In this document: in pieces, positions 32,661 to 41,386 of the stretch
Position numbering within the stretch: the first letter of the stretch is position 1
Layout: each line of letters starts with the position of its first letter
From: RGIG9041 sp045593905
Lineage (GTDB): Bacteria > Bacillota > Clostridia > Oscillospirales > QAKW01
Reading direction: 5' to 3'
Assembly: GCA_045593905.1 (NCBI GenBank)
Contig: JAZNXL010000009.1
Location: 1-49,118, forward strand
Length of the DNA stretch: 49,118 nucleotides
Notes under the pieces: model-generated
Seen by the model: the letters and a program-made list of their open reading frames with translations, nothing else
What the model was told of the DNA's origin: nothing
The model's database searches: none
Program-made: the position numbers and the translations under genes

Positions 32661-33926
32661 TTGAAAAAAATCACAGTCAGCGGACCTTGCAGACTTGAAG
32701 GCGAAGTTGAAATAAGCGGCGGTAAAAACGCAATAGTTGCAATTTTACCTGCAACGGTTATGGTACACGGTAAGTGTACCATCGAAAACGTACCGCAAAT
32801 CAGCGACGTTTTAAACATCCTTCAAATTTTAAAAGATATGGGTGCGCTCGTTGAATTTACCGATTCAAAAACAGTCGAAATTGACTGTTCAAATATAACA
32901 ACCACCGAAGTCCCCTATAACTACGCGAGAAAGCTTCGTGCTTCATACTATTTTTTAGGCGCACTTCTTGGCCGCTTTCACGACGCAACAGTTGCAATGC
33001 CGGGCGGTTGCTCAATTGGTCTTAGACCTATCGACCAGCACGTAAAAGGCTTTGAGCATCTAGGTGCCACAGTCGACTCACATCGCGGTAACGTTCATGC
33101 CTATGCCAAAAAGCTTACAGGCAACCATATTTATTTTGACGTGGTATCGGTTGGCGCAACCATTAACGTTATGATTGCTGCCGCAACAGCCGAAGGTCTT
33201 ACCGTTATGGAAAACGTTGCAAAAGAGCCGCACATTGTTGACGTTGCCAACTTTTTAAACTCTATGGGCGCTAATATCTCGGGCGCAGGTACCGACGTTA
33301 TCAAGGTACGCGGTGTACCTGAACTAAGGGGCGGCTTTTATTCGGCTATCCCCGACCAGATAGAAGCAGGTACATTTATGGTAGCTGCCGCCGCAACACA
33401 CGGCGATGTTACAGTTAAAAACGTTATCCCAAAGCATCTTGAGTGTATTTCAAGAAAGCTTACCGAAATGGGTGTTAAGGTTATTGAGTTTGACGATTAC
33501 GTTCGCGTTATTGCAGACAAGCCTATTCAGTCGTCAGCAATAAAAACAATGCCATACCCCGGTTTTCCTACCGATATGCATCCGCAAATGGCTGTGCTTA
33601 TGACACAGGCCGAGGGCGCAAGCCGTGTTACCGAAAACATTTGGGAAAGCCGCTTTAAATATGTAGACGAGCTCAGAAAAATGGGCGCAAACATTGAGGT
33701 TACAGGCAATATTGCTCGTATCGAGGGCGGAACACCGCTGTTTGCATCCCCCGTTCGCTCTTGCGACCTTAGAGCAGGCGCGGCAATGGTAATTGCAGGG
33801 CTTGTAGCATCGGGCAAAACCGAGATTGAAGAAATTGAATATATTGAGCGCGGGTATGAGAACATTATTGAAAAATTCCAAAACCTTGGCGCAAACATAC
33901 AAATGATTGATACGGAGGCAAAATAA
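32661..33926 (+). CDS. murA: UDP-N-acetylglucosamine 1-carboxyvinyltransferase
   Basis: First committed step of peptidoglycan synthesis, 421 aa. GGKNA carries K22, PGGCSIG carries the PEP-binding and fosfomycin-target cysteine C117, and PTDMHPQ carries the catalytic aspartate region. It starts with TTG, supported by AAAGGAGG 7 bp upstream. Firmicutes often have two copies (MurA and MurZ); which one this is cannot be told here. A cyclophilin gene follows with no gap. Confidence 0.96.
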   Translation: MKKITVSGPCRLEGEVEISGGKNAIVAILPATVMVHGKCTIENVPQISDVLNILQILKDMGALVEFTDSKTVEIDCSNITTTEVPYNYARKLRASYYFLGALLGRFHDATVAMPGGCSIGLRPIDQHVKGFEHLGATVDSHRGNVHAYAKKLTGNHIYFDVVSVGATINVMIAAATAEGLTVMENVAKEPHIVDVANFLNSMGANISGAGTDVIKVRGVPELRGGFYSAIPDQIEAGTFMVAAAATHGDVTVKNVIPKHLECISRKLTEMGVKVIEFDDYVRVIADKPIQSSAIKTMPYPGFPTDMHPQMAVLMTQAEGASRVTENIWESRFKYVDELRKMGANIEVTGNIARIEGGTPLFASPVRSCDLRAGAAMVIAGLVASGKTEIEEIEYIERGYENIIEKFQNLGANIQMIDTEAK

Positions 33927-34397
33927 ATGGTTGTTTTAGAACTCGAGAACGGCAAACAAATTGAAATTGAACTTTATCCCGATACCGCACCTATCACTTG
34001 CGAAAACTTTGAAAAGCTTGTAAGCGACGGCTTTTATGACGGACTTACCTTTCACAGAGTTATCCCCGGTTTTATGATTCAGGGCGGTTGCCCCGACGGT
34101 ACAGGTATGGGCGGCCCCGGTTACACCATTAAAGGCGAGTTTATGGCAAACGGCGTACCCAACCCCATAAAACACGAGCGCGGCGTAATTTCAATGGCTC
34201 GCACAATGGCTCCCAACAGCGCAGGCAGTCAGTTCTTTATTATGCACGAGGACTCACCGCATCTTGACGGTCAGTATGCCGCTTTCGGCAAGGTTGTATC
34301 GGGCATTGAAGCAGTCGACGAAATTGCAAACGTTGCTACCGACTTTAGAGATAAACCCCTTGAACCGCAAAAAATCAAAAAAGCATACATCAAATAA
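33927..34397 (+). CDS. Cyclophilin-type peptidyl-prolyl isomerase
   Basis: A 156-aa cytosolic cyclophilin with FHRVIPGFMIQGG, the active-site arginine in FHR, GSQFFIMHE and HLDGQYAAFGKVVSG. No signal peptide. Its ATG directly follows the murA stop, with GGAGG inside the murA end, so both are in one operon ending at the terminator at 34396. Confidence 0.95.
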   Translation: MVVLELENGKQIEIELYPDTAPITCENFEKLVSDGFYDGLTFHRVIPGFMIQGGCPDGTGMGGPGYTIKGEFMANGVPNPIKHERGVISMARTMAPNSAGSQFFIMHEDSPHLDGQYAAFGKVVSGIEAVDEIANVATDFRDKPLEPQKIKKAYIK

Positions 34398-34427
34398 AAA
34401 AAGCACCCAATCGGGTGCGTTTTTTTA
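34396..34427. terminator. Bidirectional terminator between cyclophilin and lipoprotein genes
   Basis: A GCACCC / GGGTGC stem with an AATC loop, preceded by an A-run and followed by a T-run, between convergent gene ends. The stop of the leftward lipoprotein gene lies in the T-run. Confidence 0.88.
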
Positions 34428-35096
34428 TTTTTCTAACAATTCTTTTGAACGGTCATATTTTTTAAATTGCGATTCAAGACGTGCTTTTGTTTCTGATAAT
34501 TTCCAATTGTTGCTGTCAACCTTTTTGTCAAGACCGTCAATGTTTACAAGGCCGCCGTCATACATACAAAAATAAAAATCCATATCTTCCGGTAGCGCCG
34601 GCATAAGATAGTAAACATATTTTACATTTTTCTTTGCGATAAAAGATGTTGAAGGTAAACCTACTATTGCTTTGCTACCATCTTCAAATTCTTTTATTCC
34701 CGCCTCATCGGCAACTGCAACTGTTTCGAGTGTGCTGTCACCTTTTATCATTTCGATCACTTTTATATTTCTCACGGTCATATAAGAAAATATTTCATTA
34801 CTGTCTTTTTTTACTTCGTTTGCATTTCGGTCAAAATAGCGTAAATCACCGTCAGTAAAGGTATCAAGCGGCATACCTACAAATACCATTTCAGCAGCTT
34901 CAAAAAGCTCCTCCTCTGTTGCGTGAGTTTCAAATGTAGCAAGGGAGTAATGTATTTGCATTTTTTCAAAGGGCTCTTCGGTCACCTCGTAATTATACAA
35001 CTCGTCTTGTTTGGTTTCTGCTTCTGTTTTATTTTGACAAGAACACAATAATACAGTCGTTATTATAAGAAAAAAACATATTACTTTGTTTTTCAT
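34425..35096 (-). CDS. Putative lipoprotein of the ECF sigma cassette
   Basis: A 223-aa protein with a lipoprotein signal (hydrophobic residues 5-17, lipobox LLCSC, Cys20 expected to be lipidated). The mature part starts with an acidic linker, then has an FEAAEMVFVGMPL / VRNIKVIEMIKG pattern seen in some secreted beta-barrel proteins of Firmicutes. I do not recognise the family. It is the last gene of the leftward cassette and lies 51 bp after the next lipoprotein gene. Confidence 0.7.
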   Translation of the reverse strand: MKNKVICFFLIITTVLLCSCQNKTEAETKQDELYNYEVTEEPFEKMQIHYSLATFETHATEEELFEAAEMVFVGMPLDTFTDGDLRYFDRNANEVKKDSNEIFSYMTVRNIKVIEMIKGDSTLETVAVADEAGIKEFEDGSKAIVGLPSTSFIAKKNVKYVYYLMPALPEDMDFYFCMYDGGLVNIDGLDKKVDSNNWKLSETKARLESQFKKYDRSKELLEK

Positions 35097-35147
35097 TTTT
35101 AAACACCAATAAATGTAAATAATAATGGCTTAAGTATTTTTTCTTAA

Positions 35148-35882
35148 TTACCATGTATCAGGGACTTTGAATTCTATGCCGAAATATTTTTTGTAGCATT
35201 CTTCAAATTCAGTTCCGCCTGCGGCAATTCTTTGTTTGCTCAAAAACTTTTCGGGATATTTTCCGTCTTTTGTTAAATATTTAAAGGTATAAAAGTTGTT
35301 TACCTGTGAAATATCACACGTACCTTCTATAATTTGTTGCCTATACTCAAAAAGTTCCTTTGGCTTTTCAAATAAGGTACCCAAATACATAAATTCTTGT
35401 ATAACGTATTTGGCAACAGTTGCAGTCACTATCGTTCCCTCGTCTGTTTTTTCTTCGCTGTAGTCAACCACTTCTACAAAAGGATAATCGGCATACGATT
35501 CGGGTTTGAGTGTTAAATCTATATCCTTGGATTTGTAGTCAATACCAAATTTTTGCAAAACCGCATATTCAAACCTTTCCTTTGAAAGCACACCGTTAGG
35601 TCTGTATAAATTCGCCACATACGATTTAAGATACAGTTCGTCAGGTTGTTCGCCTTGTTCAAAAGTCGGCATAGCATCAACCCTGTGAATAAGCACAAGG
35701 TCAAAAAAATACTCTCGCATTTCATTTGTTATTTCACCTCGTATTAACCGTTTTACACTTTCGCTTTTAACCGACTCATTTGTAATCGTATCGCTTTTTG
35801 CAGGCTCGTTATTTACAGGTCTCTCAGCGCAAGAGCAACACAACAAGCTAAGGCACAATATAATAGCAACTATTTTTTTCAT
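35148..35882 (-). CDS. Putative lipoprotein of the ECF sigma cassette
   Basis: A 244-aa product with a lipoprotein signal peptide (lipobox-like LLCCSC, the lipidated Cys within residues 15-18). The mature protein is charged, with no membrane helix. A TVAKYVIQEFMYLGTLFE segment suggests a mixed alpha/beta fold. The family is not recognised. A GGGGGAA site lies about 10 bp before the ATG. It sits between the secreted protein and the terminal lipoprotein, which implies a joint envelope role under the sigma factor at 37366-37893. Confidence 0.7.
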   Translation of the reverse strand: MKKIVAIILCLSLLCCSCAERPVNNEPAKSDTITNESVKSESVKRLIRGEITNEMREYFFDLVLIHRVDAMPTFEQGEQPDELYLKSYVANLYRPNGVLSKERFEYAVLQKFGIDYKSKDIDLTLKPESYADYPFVEVVDYSEEKTDEGTIVTATVAKYVIQEFMYLGTLFEKPKELFEYRQQIIEGTCDISQVNNFYTFKYLTKDGKYPEKFLSKQRIAAGGTEFEECYKKYFGIEFKVPDTW

Positions 35883-35918
35883 ACAAGTAATTCCCCCTTA
35901 TTTAGTTATAAAACCGGT

Positions 35919-36623
35919 TTATTCTTTTTTAGCAATCTTATAATACGCATCCTCGCCTAATAACAGCGAAACTGTGGCTTTGTAATAGCTCTCTATAATG
36001 CTTTTAAGCGTAGCGTCGGTTTGATTGAAAATAGCTTCAGGGCTATAAAACTCTTTTAAAAGATAAAAGGTATCTTCAATCTCTATTCCGCGTTTTTTTA
36101 GTTCTAAAAGTTGAGCGTCTGTAAATTTGTTTTTTAAATCAATAGCATTTTGCTCTTTCACATACTGTTGATACTCGCCTATTGTCCACTCGTTAAGTTT
36201 TACCTCTTTAAGCTCGGGATATAGTTTTGTTGCAATATCAACAAACTTTTCGTCCATAGTCCACGATGCCTCAATAGTCTGATACTCATATAAAGTAATA
36301 TCGGTTTTATTTATACCGTGATTTTTAAGCCCATTAATAAAAGTATCCTTTTCTTTAAGCGTTTCAATTTTTGGTGAATATGCAGGAATAATCTTTGAGC
36401 TGTCAAGTTTAGGAAACTCAATGCCCATTGACGCTTTAAGAGTTACCATTTCTAAAAGTTGTTTGTTTTGCGCGGTAGGATTTAATATTGCGTTTGTAAC
36501 ATCTACTGCTGTAAGCGGTCCGTCATACGTTTGTTGCTCTACTGTTGTTGCGTTTGCAGGTATGCACAAAAGTGTAAGCGTAATTACCATAATAACCGCA
36601 AGTATTCTTTTTTTGTTTTTCAT
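35919..36623 (-). CDS. Putative secreted protein of the ECF sigma cassette
   Basis: A 234-aa protein with a classical signal peptide (basic start, hydrophobic core 8-20, cleavage near PANA-TTV, about residue 25). The rest is predicted mostly helical and rich in Lys/Glu, with no cysteine in the mature part and no known catalytic motif. GGAGG precedes the ATG. I do not recognise the family. It follows the anti-sigma-like gene by 54 bp. Confidence 0.7.
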   Translation of the reverse strand: MKNKKRILAVIMVITLTLLCIPANATTVEQQTYDGPLTAVDVTNAILNPTAQNKQLLEMVTLKASMGIEFPKLDSSKIIPAYSPKIETLKEKDTFINGLKNHGINKTDITLYEYQTIEASWTMDEKFVDIATKLYPELKEVKLNEWTIGEYQQYVKEQNAIDLKNKFTDAQLLELKKRGIEIEDTFYLLKEFYSPEAIFNQTDATLKSIIESYYKATVSLLLGEDAYYKIAKKE

Positions 36624-36677
36624 TTCGTTTCCTCCTTACTTTAAATTTAAATAACTTTTATACCTTATAAAACAAAA

Positions 36678-37373
36678 TCATTTTATTGACTCCGCTATTT
36701 TTATAAGCTCTTTGGGTGTTATATCGCCCTCAATATCAAAAAGGTAATCTTTTGCAGGATACATAATAAGTGTGCGACTGTCTTCGGTAATTAACAACGA
36801 CTTACAGCCGTTAATTGTAATTTCTTCAACCTCTGCAGTTCCAATGTTCACACCAAAATAATACTTTTTAATATACTGGGTTATCTTAATGGTCTTTTGA
36901 CTGTTTTCGTGTTTATATATTTTTGTTGAATAATTTGTTCCAATGCTTCCTAAATACTCATTATCAATAGCATATCCTTCGGGTATATACTGCGGTGTCT
37001 TTTCTATAAGCTGTTCAGGCACCTTATCAAGTTCTTTTTGGTCAAAGTCTTCAAACACAAACCCGTCGCCGTTTTTGGAGTACTCAACGTAATAGTTTTG
37101 GTAATGAACTCTCACATTTTGGCTTTTTGTAAAAAAGGTAAGTGCTGAAACAACGCTTAATGCACAAATGCCCACAAAAGCAATACTTGCAACGCGTTTG
37201 AGCGCGGTGTTGATAACAGGATAATAAAACTTGCTTTGCCTGTTTATAAGTCGGCTCATACGTTTTTCAAAGCGTTGCGACAATTCAAGTTCGTTTAACT
37301 GCTCATCGGTTGGTAAACTATTTAAATAATTGTTGTTATAAATAATTGCCGCTTGCTTTATTTTTTCAACCAT
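36678..37373 (-). CDS. DUF4367-type membrane protein, probable anti-sigma factor
   Basis: About 231 aa: an N-terminal cytosolic helical part (1-60), one membrane helix (about 62-82, SIAFVGICALSVVSALTFF), and an extracytoplasmic DUF4367-like domain with TPQYIPEGYAID and ITINGCKSLLI. This layout, directly behind an ECF sigma gene, is that of a membrane anti-sigma factor. The start ATG 37373 is preceded by GGAGGTGA, which lies within the last sigma codons; the genes overlap by 8 bp. Confidence 0.78.
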   Translation of the reverse strand: MVEKIKQAAIIYNNNYLNSLPTDEQLNELELSQRFEKRMSRLINRQSKFYYPVINTALKRVASIAFVGICALSVVSALTFFTKSQNVRVHYQNYYVEYSKNGDGFVFEDFDQKELDKVPEQLIEKTPQYIPEGYAIDNEYLGSIGTNYSTKIYKHENSQKTIKITQYIKKYYFGVNIGTAEVEEITINGCKSLLITEDSRTLIMYPAKDYLFDIEGDITPKELIKIAESIK

Positions 37374-37893
37374 TGTTATCACCTCCGTCTATCTTTTTTA
37401 AAAGCATTTGTCGAGCGCGTTCAATTCTTTTTCGCACCGTTTCTTTTGATATATTATGTATTTTTGCAATTTCAGCAGTACTAAAGCCGTGGTAATATTT
37501 TAAAACAATAATATCTTTATACCGTTCAGACAGTTGCGATATTGCATCGGCAACAGTGTTTACAAGCACTTTTTCAAGCAAATCGTCGTTATATACTACA
37601 TCAAAGCCATCTTCAAACGGAACATATTTTTTATTTTTGCGTCTATACTCGCCTATTTTAGACTTTGTTATTATACAAACAAACGATTTTGTGCTATCGC
37701 TTTCTACATCGTCTATTTTATTTATGTTTCGCGCAAGAGTTTCAAAAACATCAGCCGCAATATCCTCGGCAATATCTACATTTGAAAGCTCATTTAACGC
37801 TATATACATAACAAGTTTTTTATATTTATGATAAAGACTTTCAAACTTACTTATATTTTGGTTTGTATTAAAAACCGATAACAAAAAAATCAT
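37366..37893 (-). CDS. ECF-type RNA polymerase sigma factor
   Basis: A 175-aa sigma-70 family protein with region 2 (FESLYHKYKKLVMYIAL, then VDIAEDIAADVFETLARN) and region 4 (LSERYKDIIVLKYYHGFSTAEIAKIHNISKETVRKRIERAR as the helix-turn-helix area) but no regions 1 or 3. A GGGGAG site lies 9 bp before the ATG. It heads a five-gene leftward cassette, and the tandem repeat immediately upstream (37912-37947) may be its own promoter. Confidence 0.92.
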   Translation of the reverse strand: MIFLLSVFNTNQNISKFESLYHKYKKLVMYIALNELSNVDIAEDIAADVFETLARNINKIDDVESDSTKSFVCIITKSKIGEYRRKNKKYVPFEDGFDVVYNDDLLEKVLVNTVADAISQLSERYKDIIVLKYYHGFSTAEIAKIHNISKETVRKRIERARQMLLKKIDGGDNNG

Positions 37894-37911
37894 TTAATTT
37901 TACTCCCCGTA

Positions 37912-37947
37912 CATATAAACGTAACAAACCACAAAAACGTGACAAAC
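37912..37947 (-). repeat. 18-bp tandem repeat upstream of the ECF sigma gene
   Basis: Two adjacent 18-bp units (37912-37929 and 37930-37947) match at 15 of 18 positions. Read on the minus strand each contains GTTTGTYACGTTT. The array starts 18 bp upstream of the sigma ATG and could hold an autoregulated ECF promoter or an operator. Confidence 0.7.
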
Positions 37948-37957
37948 TTTTTACAAA

Positions 37958-37981
37958 AAAAGCAGCCTTTTAGCTGCTTTT
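37958..37981 (-). terminator. Terminator of birA
   Basis: A 9-bp stem AAAAGCAGC / GCTGCTTTT with a 6-nt loop and, on the minus strand, a U-tract. It overlaps the birA stop codon and isolates the ECF cassette from upstream transcription. Confidence 0.82.
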
Positions 37982-38669
37982 AATCAAGTTTTAAAGATAT
38001 TTCGCCTGATGTCAGGGTTAATGTTTGTCCGTCCTTGTCAATAACAAGTCCGCCGCTTTCATCAACGCCTTTTATTACAGCGGTGTACTCTACACCGTTT
38101 TTAATATAGGTTATTTGTTTACCAATACCTAAAAGATGCTCACGGTAATAATCAATATAATTATCGCTCGTTATATTTTTAAGGTTGTTTACAATCTCAG
38201 TTATAAGATTTTCTTTACAGTCCACACCAAGCGAGCCCGCGGTGTTTTTAATGTCGTCAGGAAACCGTGCGGTTGTAAGATTTATGCCAATGCCGATTAT
38301 AACGTGAGTAATTTTGCCCGATTTTAAATCGGTCACCGCCTCGCAAAGTATTCCGCACACCTTTTTGCCGTTTAAATAAAGGTCGTTTACCCACTTAATA
38401 TCAACCTGTATACCGCACACCGATTTTATAGCGCGCGCAACCGCCACGCAGGCCGACGTGGTAATGCCTACCGTGTCACCCACTACCGTTGTCGCGTACG
38501 ACATATAAAGCCCCTCGCCCTTTGGCGAATAAAAGCTTTTGCCCTGTCGGCCTCTGCCCTCAGTTTGTCCGTTTGCGGTAACAAGCAGACTGTCACAGCC
38601 GTTTTGTTTAATATATTCCTTGGCTCTTAAATTGGTTGAGTCGGTTATATCGTAATCAATTCGTACCAC
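37980..38669 (-). CDS. birA: Biotin-[acetyl-CoA-carboxylase] ligase, class I (no DNA-binding domain)
   Basis: A 229-aa monofunctional biotin protein ligase. The catalytic domain shows TDSTNLRAKE, the biotinyl-AMP loop GRGRQGKSF, KWVNDLY with the biotin-site lysine, and GIGINL. It lacks the N-terminal helix-turn-helix of bifunctional BirA, so it should not repress transcription. The start is a GTG at 38669, 1 bp from the rlmD stop, with GGTGGG upstream. Confidence 0.93.
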   Translation of the reverse strand: MVRIDYDITDSTNLRAKEYIKQNGCDSLLVTANGQTEGRGRQGKSFYSPKGEGLYMSYATTVVGDTVGITTSACVAVARAIKSVCGIQVDIKWVNDLYLNGKKVCGILCEAVTDLKSGKITHVIIGIGINLTTARFPDDIKNTAGSLGVDCKENLITEIVNNLKNITSDNYIDYYREHLLGIGKQITYIKNGVEYTAVIKGVDESGGLVIDKDGQTLTLTSGEISLKLD

Positions 38670-39995
38670 TTAACCCACCGCCTTTAAAAGCACTACAGTT
38701 TCAATATGGTGAGTTCTTGGGAACATATCAACAGGGGTTATGTCCACAATCTCAAAGCTATCTTTTAAAATTGCAAGGTCTCGCGCAAGCGTTGCGCTAT
38801 CGCACGATATATACACAAGCTTTTTAGGGCTTGCGTTTATTAAAAACTCGAGTGTTTTTGCATCGCACCCTTTTCGCGGCGGGTCAACCACTATTGCATC
38901 AAAGGTTTTGTTTGTTATTTTTGAAATATCCTTAGCATCGGCTGTAAAAAACTCGGCATTTTGCATATTGTTGAGCATTGCGTTGTGCCTTGCGTTTTTA
39001 ACTGCCATATCAACAATCTCAACACCCGTTAAGTCTGCATTTTCATCAGCAGTACAAATGCCGACAGTACCGATACCGCAATAAAGGTCAAGCACCGATT
39101 TTGCGCCCTTTAAATACTCGCCCGCAAGCGAGTATAAAATCTCACAGCCGTCGTGGTTTACCTGATAAAACGACTGTGGACTTATCGAAAACTTTTTACC
39201 AAGCAGTGTGTCATAAATTTTACCGTCACCCTTTAAAAGCTGGTAGTCACTACCCAAAACAACGTTGGTGTATTTATTATTATAGTTTAAGTAAACGGTA
39301 GAAATCTCTTTAAACTCATTCAAAACAGCATTTACAAGTGTATCAGTTTTAGCAGGCTTTTTATTTACAACAAGACAGAGCATAACGCTGTCAAAGGTTG
39401 CGTTTGCTCTTAAATAAATATGCCTGATTTCACCCTTTAGCGTTTGCTCGTTATAGGCACTAATGCCAAGGCTTTGCATCTGCGCTTTTATAAACCTTGC
39501 AATACTGTCAAATATTTCAGGCTGTATTTTGCACTCACCTTCAATTACTGCGTGCGAGCCGTTGCGATAAAACCCAACCGCAATAGCGCCGTTTTGCTCG
39601 CGAACAGGGTACTGTGCTTTGTTGCGGTAGTGGGTGATAACGTTTGTTGAGACAACATCGTTTACATCAAAGTCAATGCCTGCTTTTTTAAGGTTTTGCA
39701 TAACCTTTTGCTTTTTAAAGCGCTTTTCTTCGGCATAGCTTGCGTGCCACATAGCACAGCCGCCGCACTTGTCACAAACACTGCACTCAGGCTCCACGCG
39801 TTCGGGCGAGGGTGTGTCTACCGACACAATTTTTGCATACCCAAAATTTTTGTTTACCTTTAAAACATGAACAGTGAGTGTTTCACCCATAATCGCGCCG
39901 GGTATAAACAGTACAAACCCGTCAGGCTTTGCAACACCGTGGCCCTCGCTTGAGTAGCCCTCTATATTTACTTGTAATACATCATTCTTGTTCAT
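38670..39995 (-). CDS. RlmD/TrmA-family RNA (uracil-C5)-methyltransferase
   Basis: A 441-aa SAM-dependent 5-methyluridine methyltransferase of the RumA group: N-terminal TRAM domain (EGYSSEGHGVAK), iron-sulphur cysteines in CSVCDKCGGC, SAM motif LDLYCGIGTVGI, DPPRKGC with the catalytic region, and YISCDSATLARDL. The probable target is 23S rRNA U1939 or U747. I place the start at ATG 39995. There is no convincing ribosome site there, and a -10 box ends 7 bp upstream (see the promoter at 40002-40030), so the message may be leaderless. Confidence 0.9.
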   Translation of the reverse strand: MNKNDVLQVNIEGYSSEGHGVAKPDGFVLFIPGAIMGETLTVHVLKVNKNFGYAKIVSVDTPSPERVEPECSVCDKCGGCAMWHASYAEEKRFKKQKVMQNLKKAGIDFDVNDVVSTNVITHYRNKAQYPVREQNGAIAVGFYRNGSHAVIEGECKIQPEIFDSIARFIKAQMQSLGISAYNEQTLKGEIRHIYLRANATFDSVMLCLVVNKKPAKTDTLVNAVLNEFKEISTVYLNYNNKYTNVVLGSDYQLLKGDGKIYDTLLGKKFSISPQSFYQVNHDGCEILYSLAGEYLKGAKSVLDLYCGIGTVGICTADENADLTGVEIVDMAVKNARHNAMLNNMQNAEFFTADAKDISKITNKTFDAIVVDPPRKGCDAKTLEFLINASPKKLVYISCDSATLARDLAILKDSFEIVDITPVDMFPRTHHIETVVLLKAVG

Positions 39996-40001
39996 AAGCA
40001 C

Positions 40002-40030
40002 ATTATAACATATCAGCTCCTGCGCTACAA
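40002..40030 (-). promoter_or_regulatory. Putative promoter giving a leaderless rlmD transcript
   Basis: Minus-strand TTGTAG (40030-40025), 17 bp, perfect TATAAT (40007-40002). Standard spacing puts the transcription start on the A of the ATG at 39995. Confidence 0.5.
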
Positions 40031-40063
40031 CGCAGTTTTAAAATATTTTTTACATTTTATATA

Positions 40064-40091
40064 TAGACAAAAATTCATTATATGATATAAT
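40064..40091 (+). promoter_or_regulatory. Putative promoter of the PrsA-like gene
   Basis: TAGACA (40064-40069), 16 bp, TATAAT (40086-40091), 19 bp before the ATG, which has a GGAGG site. Confidence 0.55.
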
Positions 40092-40110
40092 CGTAGTACG
40101 GAGGACGGCT

Positions 40111-41220
40111 ATGAAACAATTTAAACATATATTTACTTTAATTTTAATATCGGCGCTTTTGCTTATTACTGTAAGCGGATGTTCAAAAACCGACTTTGCA
40201 TTAAAAATCGGCGAGGTTGAAATTTCGTCAAAGCAGTACAAAAGCATTGCGCAAAGCTATAAATCACAGTTTTTAACCGGCAACGGTATTGAAGAAACCG
40301 ACGAGCTGTGGGACCAATACGTTGACGACAGCTATACTGCAACAATGCAAACCTATCTCGACTCGTCTATTCAGTCGTACATAATCAAATATAACCTTTA
40401 TGCTATGGAATTTGACAGGCTTGGTCTTGAGCTTGATAAAGAGGTTGTAAGCTCTATCGAAAACGAAATCAACTCATTCGAAAACCAATACGGCGGTAGA
40501 AAGGCGTTTGAAAAGGCACTAAAAGAACAGGGCTACGAATACGACCAGTTTGTAGAACAGTTTTATGACGAGGCAAAAGAACAGGCAATTATTATGTACT
40601 ACTTTGGCCCCGACAGCACTCACAACCCCACCTCAAAAGAGGATATTATAGCATACTATAACGAGTACTATGCAAAGGTTAAGCACATTTTCTTTTCAAC
40701 AAAAGACGACGAAACCAACGACTACTCTAAAGAGGAAAAATCAAAAATAGGTCAAAAAGCCGAAGGCGTTTACAACCGCATAAAAAACGGTGAAGACTTT
40801 GAAAAGCTTCTTGACGAGTTTAACGAAGACCCCGGTATGGCAACAAGCCCCGACGGTTACATTTTTTCAACCGAAGACACATCGTACGTACAAATCTTTA
40901 AAGATACCGCATTCGATATGCAGCCGGGCGAGGTAAGGCTTGTACAGTCATATATGGGCTATCATATAATGAAAAAATATCCGCTCACCGAGGCCGAAAC
41001 GCAAGACCCCGCAAACGAGCGTATGCTTATTGAAAATATGAAAAGCTCAGAAGCAACCGAGCTTTTAGACCAACTCAAAGAAAAATACGGTGTTACCTAT
41101 AACAACACTGTTTTAAAAAATCTTTCGGTTAAAAACCTGCCACGAGTTACCGAGTCTACAAGCGAGTCAGATGCTCTTAAAGAACAAATAACAGGCGCAA
41201 TAGCTGACCAACAAGAATAA
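40111..41220 (+). CDS. PrsA/SurA-like parvulin foldase lipoprotein
   Basis: A 369-aa lipoprotein (signal 1-23, lipobox VSGC, Cys24) expected on the outer face of the membrane. A SurA-N-like helical chaperone region (about 30-180) is followed by a parvulin (PpiC) domain (about 190-300) with VKHIFFSTKDD, FEKLLDEFNEDPG and VRLVQSYMGYHIMKK. It should assist folding of secreted proteins. Monocistronic, with its own promoter and a strong terminator. Confidence 0.88.
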   Translation: MKQFKHIFTLILISALLLITVSGCSKTDFALKIGEVEISSKQYKSIAQSYKSQFLTGNGIEETDELWDQYVDDSYTATMQTYLDSSIQSYIIKYNLYAMEFDRLGLELDKEVVSSIENEINSFENQYGGRKAFEKALKEQGYEYDQFVEQFYDEAKEQAIIMYYFGPDSTHNPTSKEDIIAYYNEYYAKVKHIFFSTKDDETNDYSKEEKSKIGQKAEGVYNRIKNGEDFEKLLDEFNEDPGMATSPDGYIFSTEDTSYVQIFKDTAFDMQPGEVRLVQSYMGYHIMKKYPLTEAETQDPANERMLIENMKSSEATELLDQLKEKYGVTYNNTVLKNLSVKNLPRVTESTSESDALKEQITGAIADQQE

Positions 41221-41222
41221 TT

Positions 41223-41251
41223 AAAGCACCCGATAAATAATCGGGTGCTTT
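41223..41251 (+). terminator. Terminator of the PrsA-like gene
   Basis: A perfect 12-bp stem AAAGCACCCGAT / ATCGGGTGCTTT with an AAATA loop, followed by a U-tract. Confidence 0.92.
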
Positions 41252-41253
41252 TT

Positions 41254-41386
41254 TGTAACCTTTTGTAATTATTTTTGTTTCGCTATTAATAATAGTAATA
41301 TATGGAATATGCGAAAAATTTTAAAAAAGGGTTGATTTTATTACAAAATTAGTGTAAGATGTAAAAGGTTGTTACTATTTTGTAAT
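41254..41386 (+). promoter_or_regulatory. Putative WalR (YycF) sites upstream of the M23 cell-wall gene
   Basis: A perfect TGTWAH-N5-TGTWAH direct repeat, the published WalR consensus, lies at 41370-41386 (TGTTAC-N5-TGTAAT). A further half-site TGTAAA (41360-41365) precedes it at 10-bp spacing, and a near-match with a 4-bp spacer lies at 41254-41269. A sigma-A-like promoter TTGATT (41332) - 17 bp - TAAGAT (41355) and an alternative -10 TATAAT (41406-41411) are in the same region. Confidence 0.5.

Noticed and set aside
33534..33955. Minus-strand frames opposite the end of murA
   Set aside because: The murA reading is unambiguous, and the antisense translations have no recognisable features.
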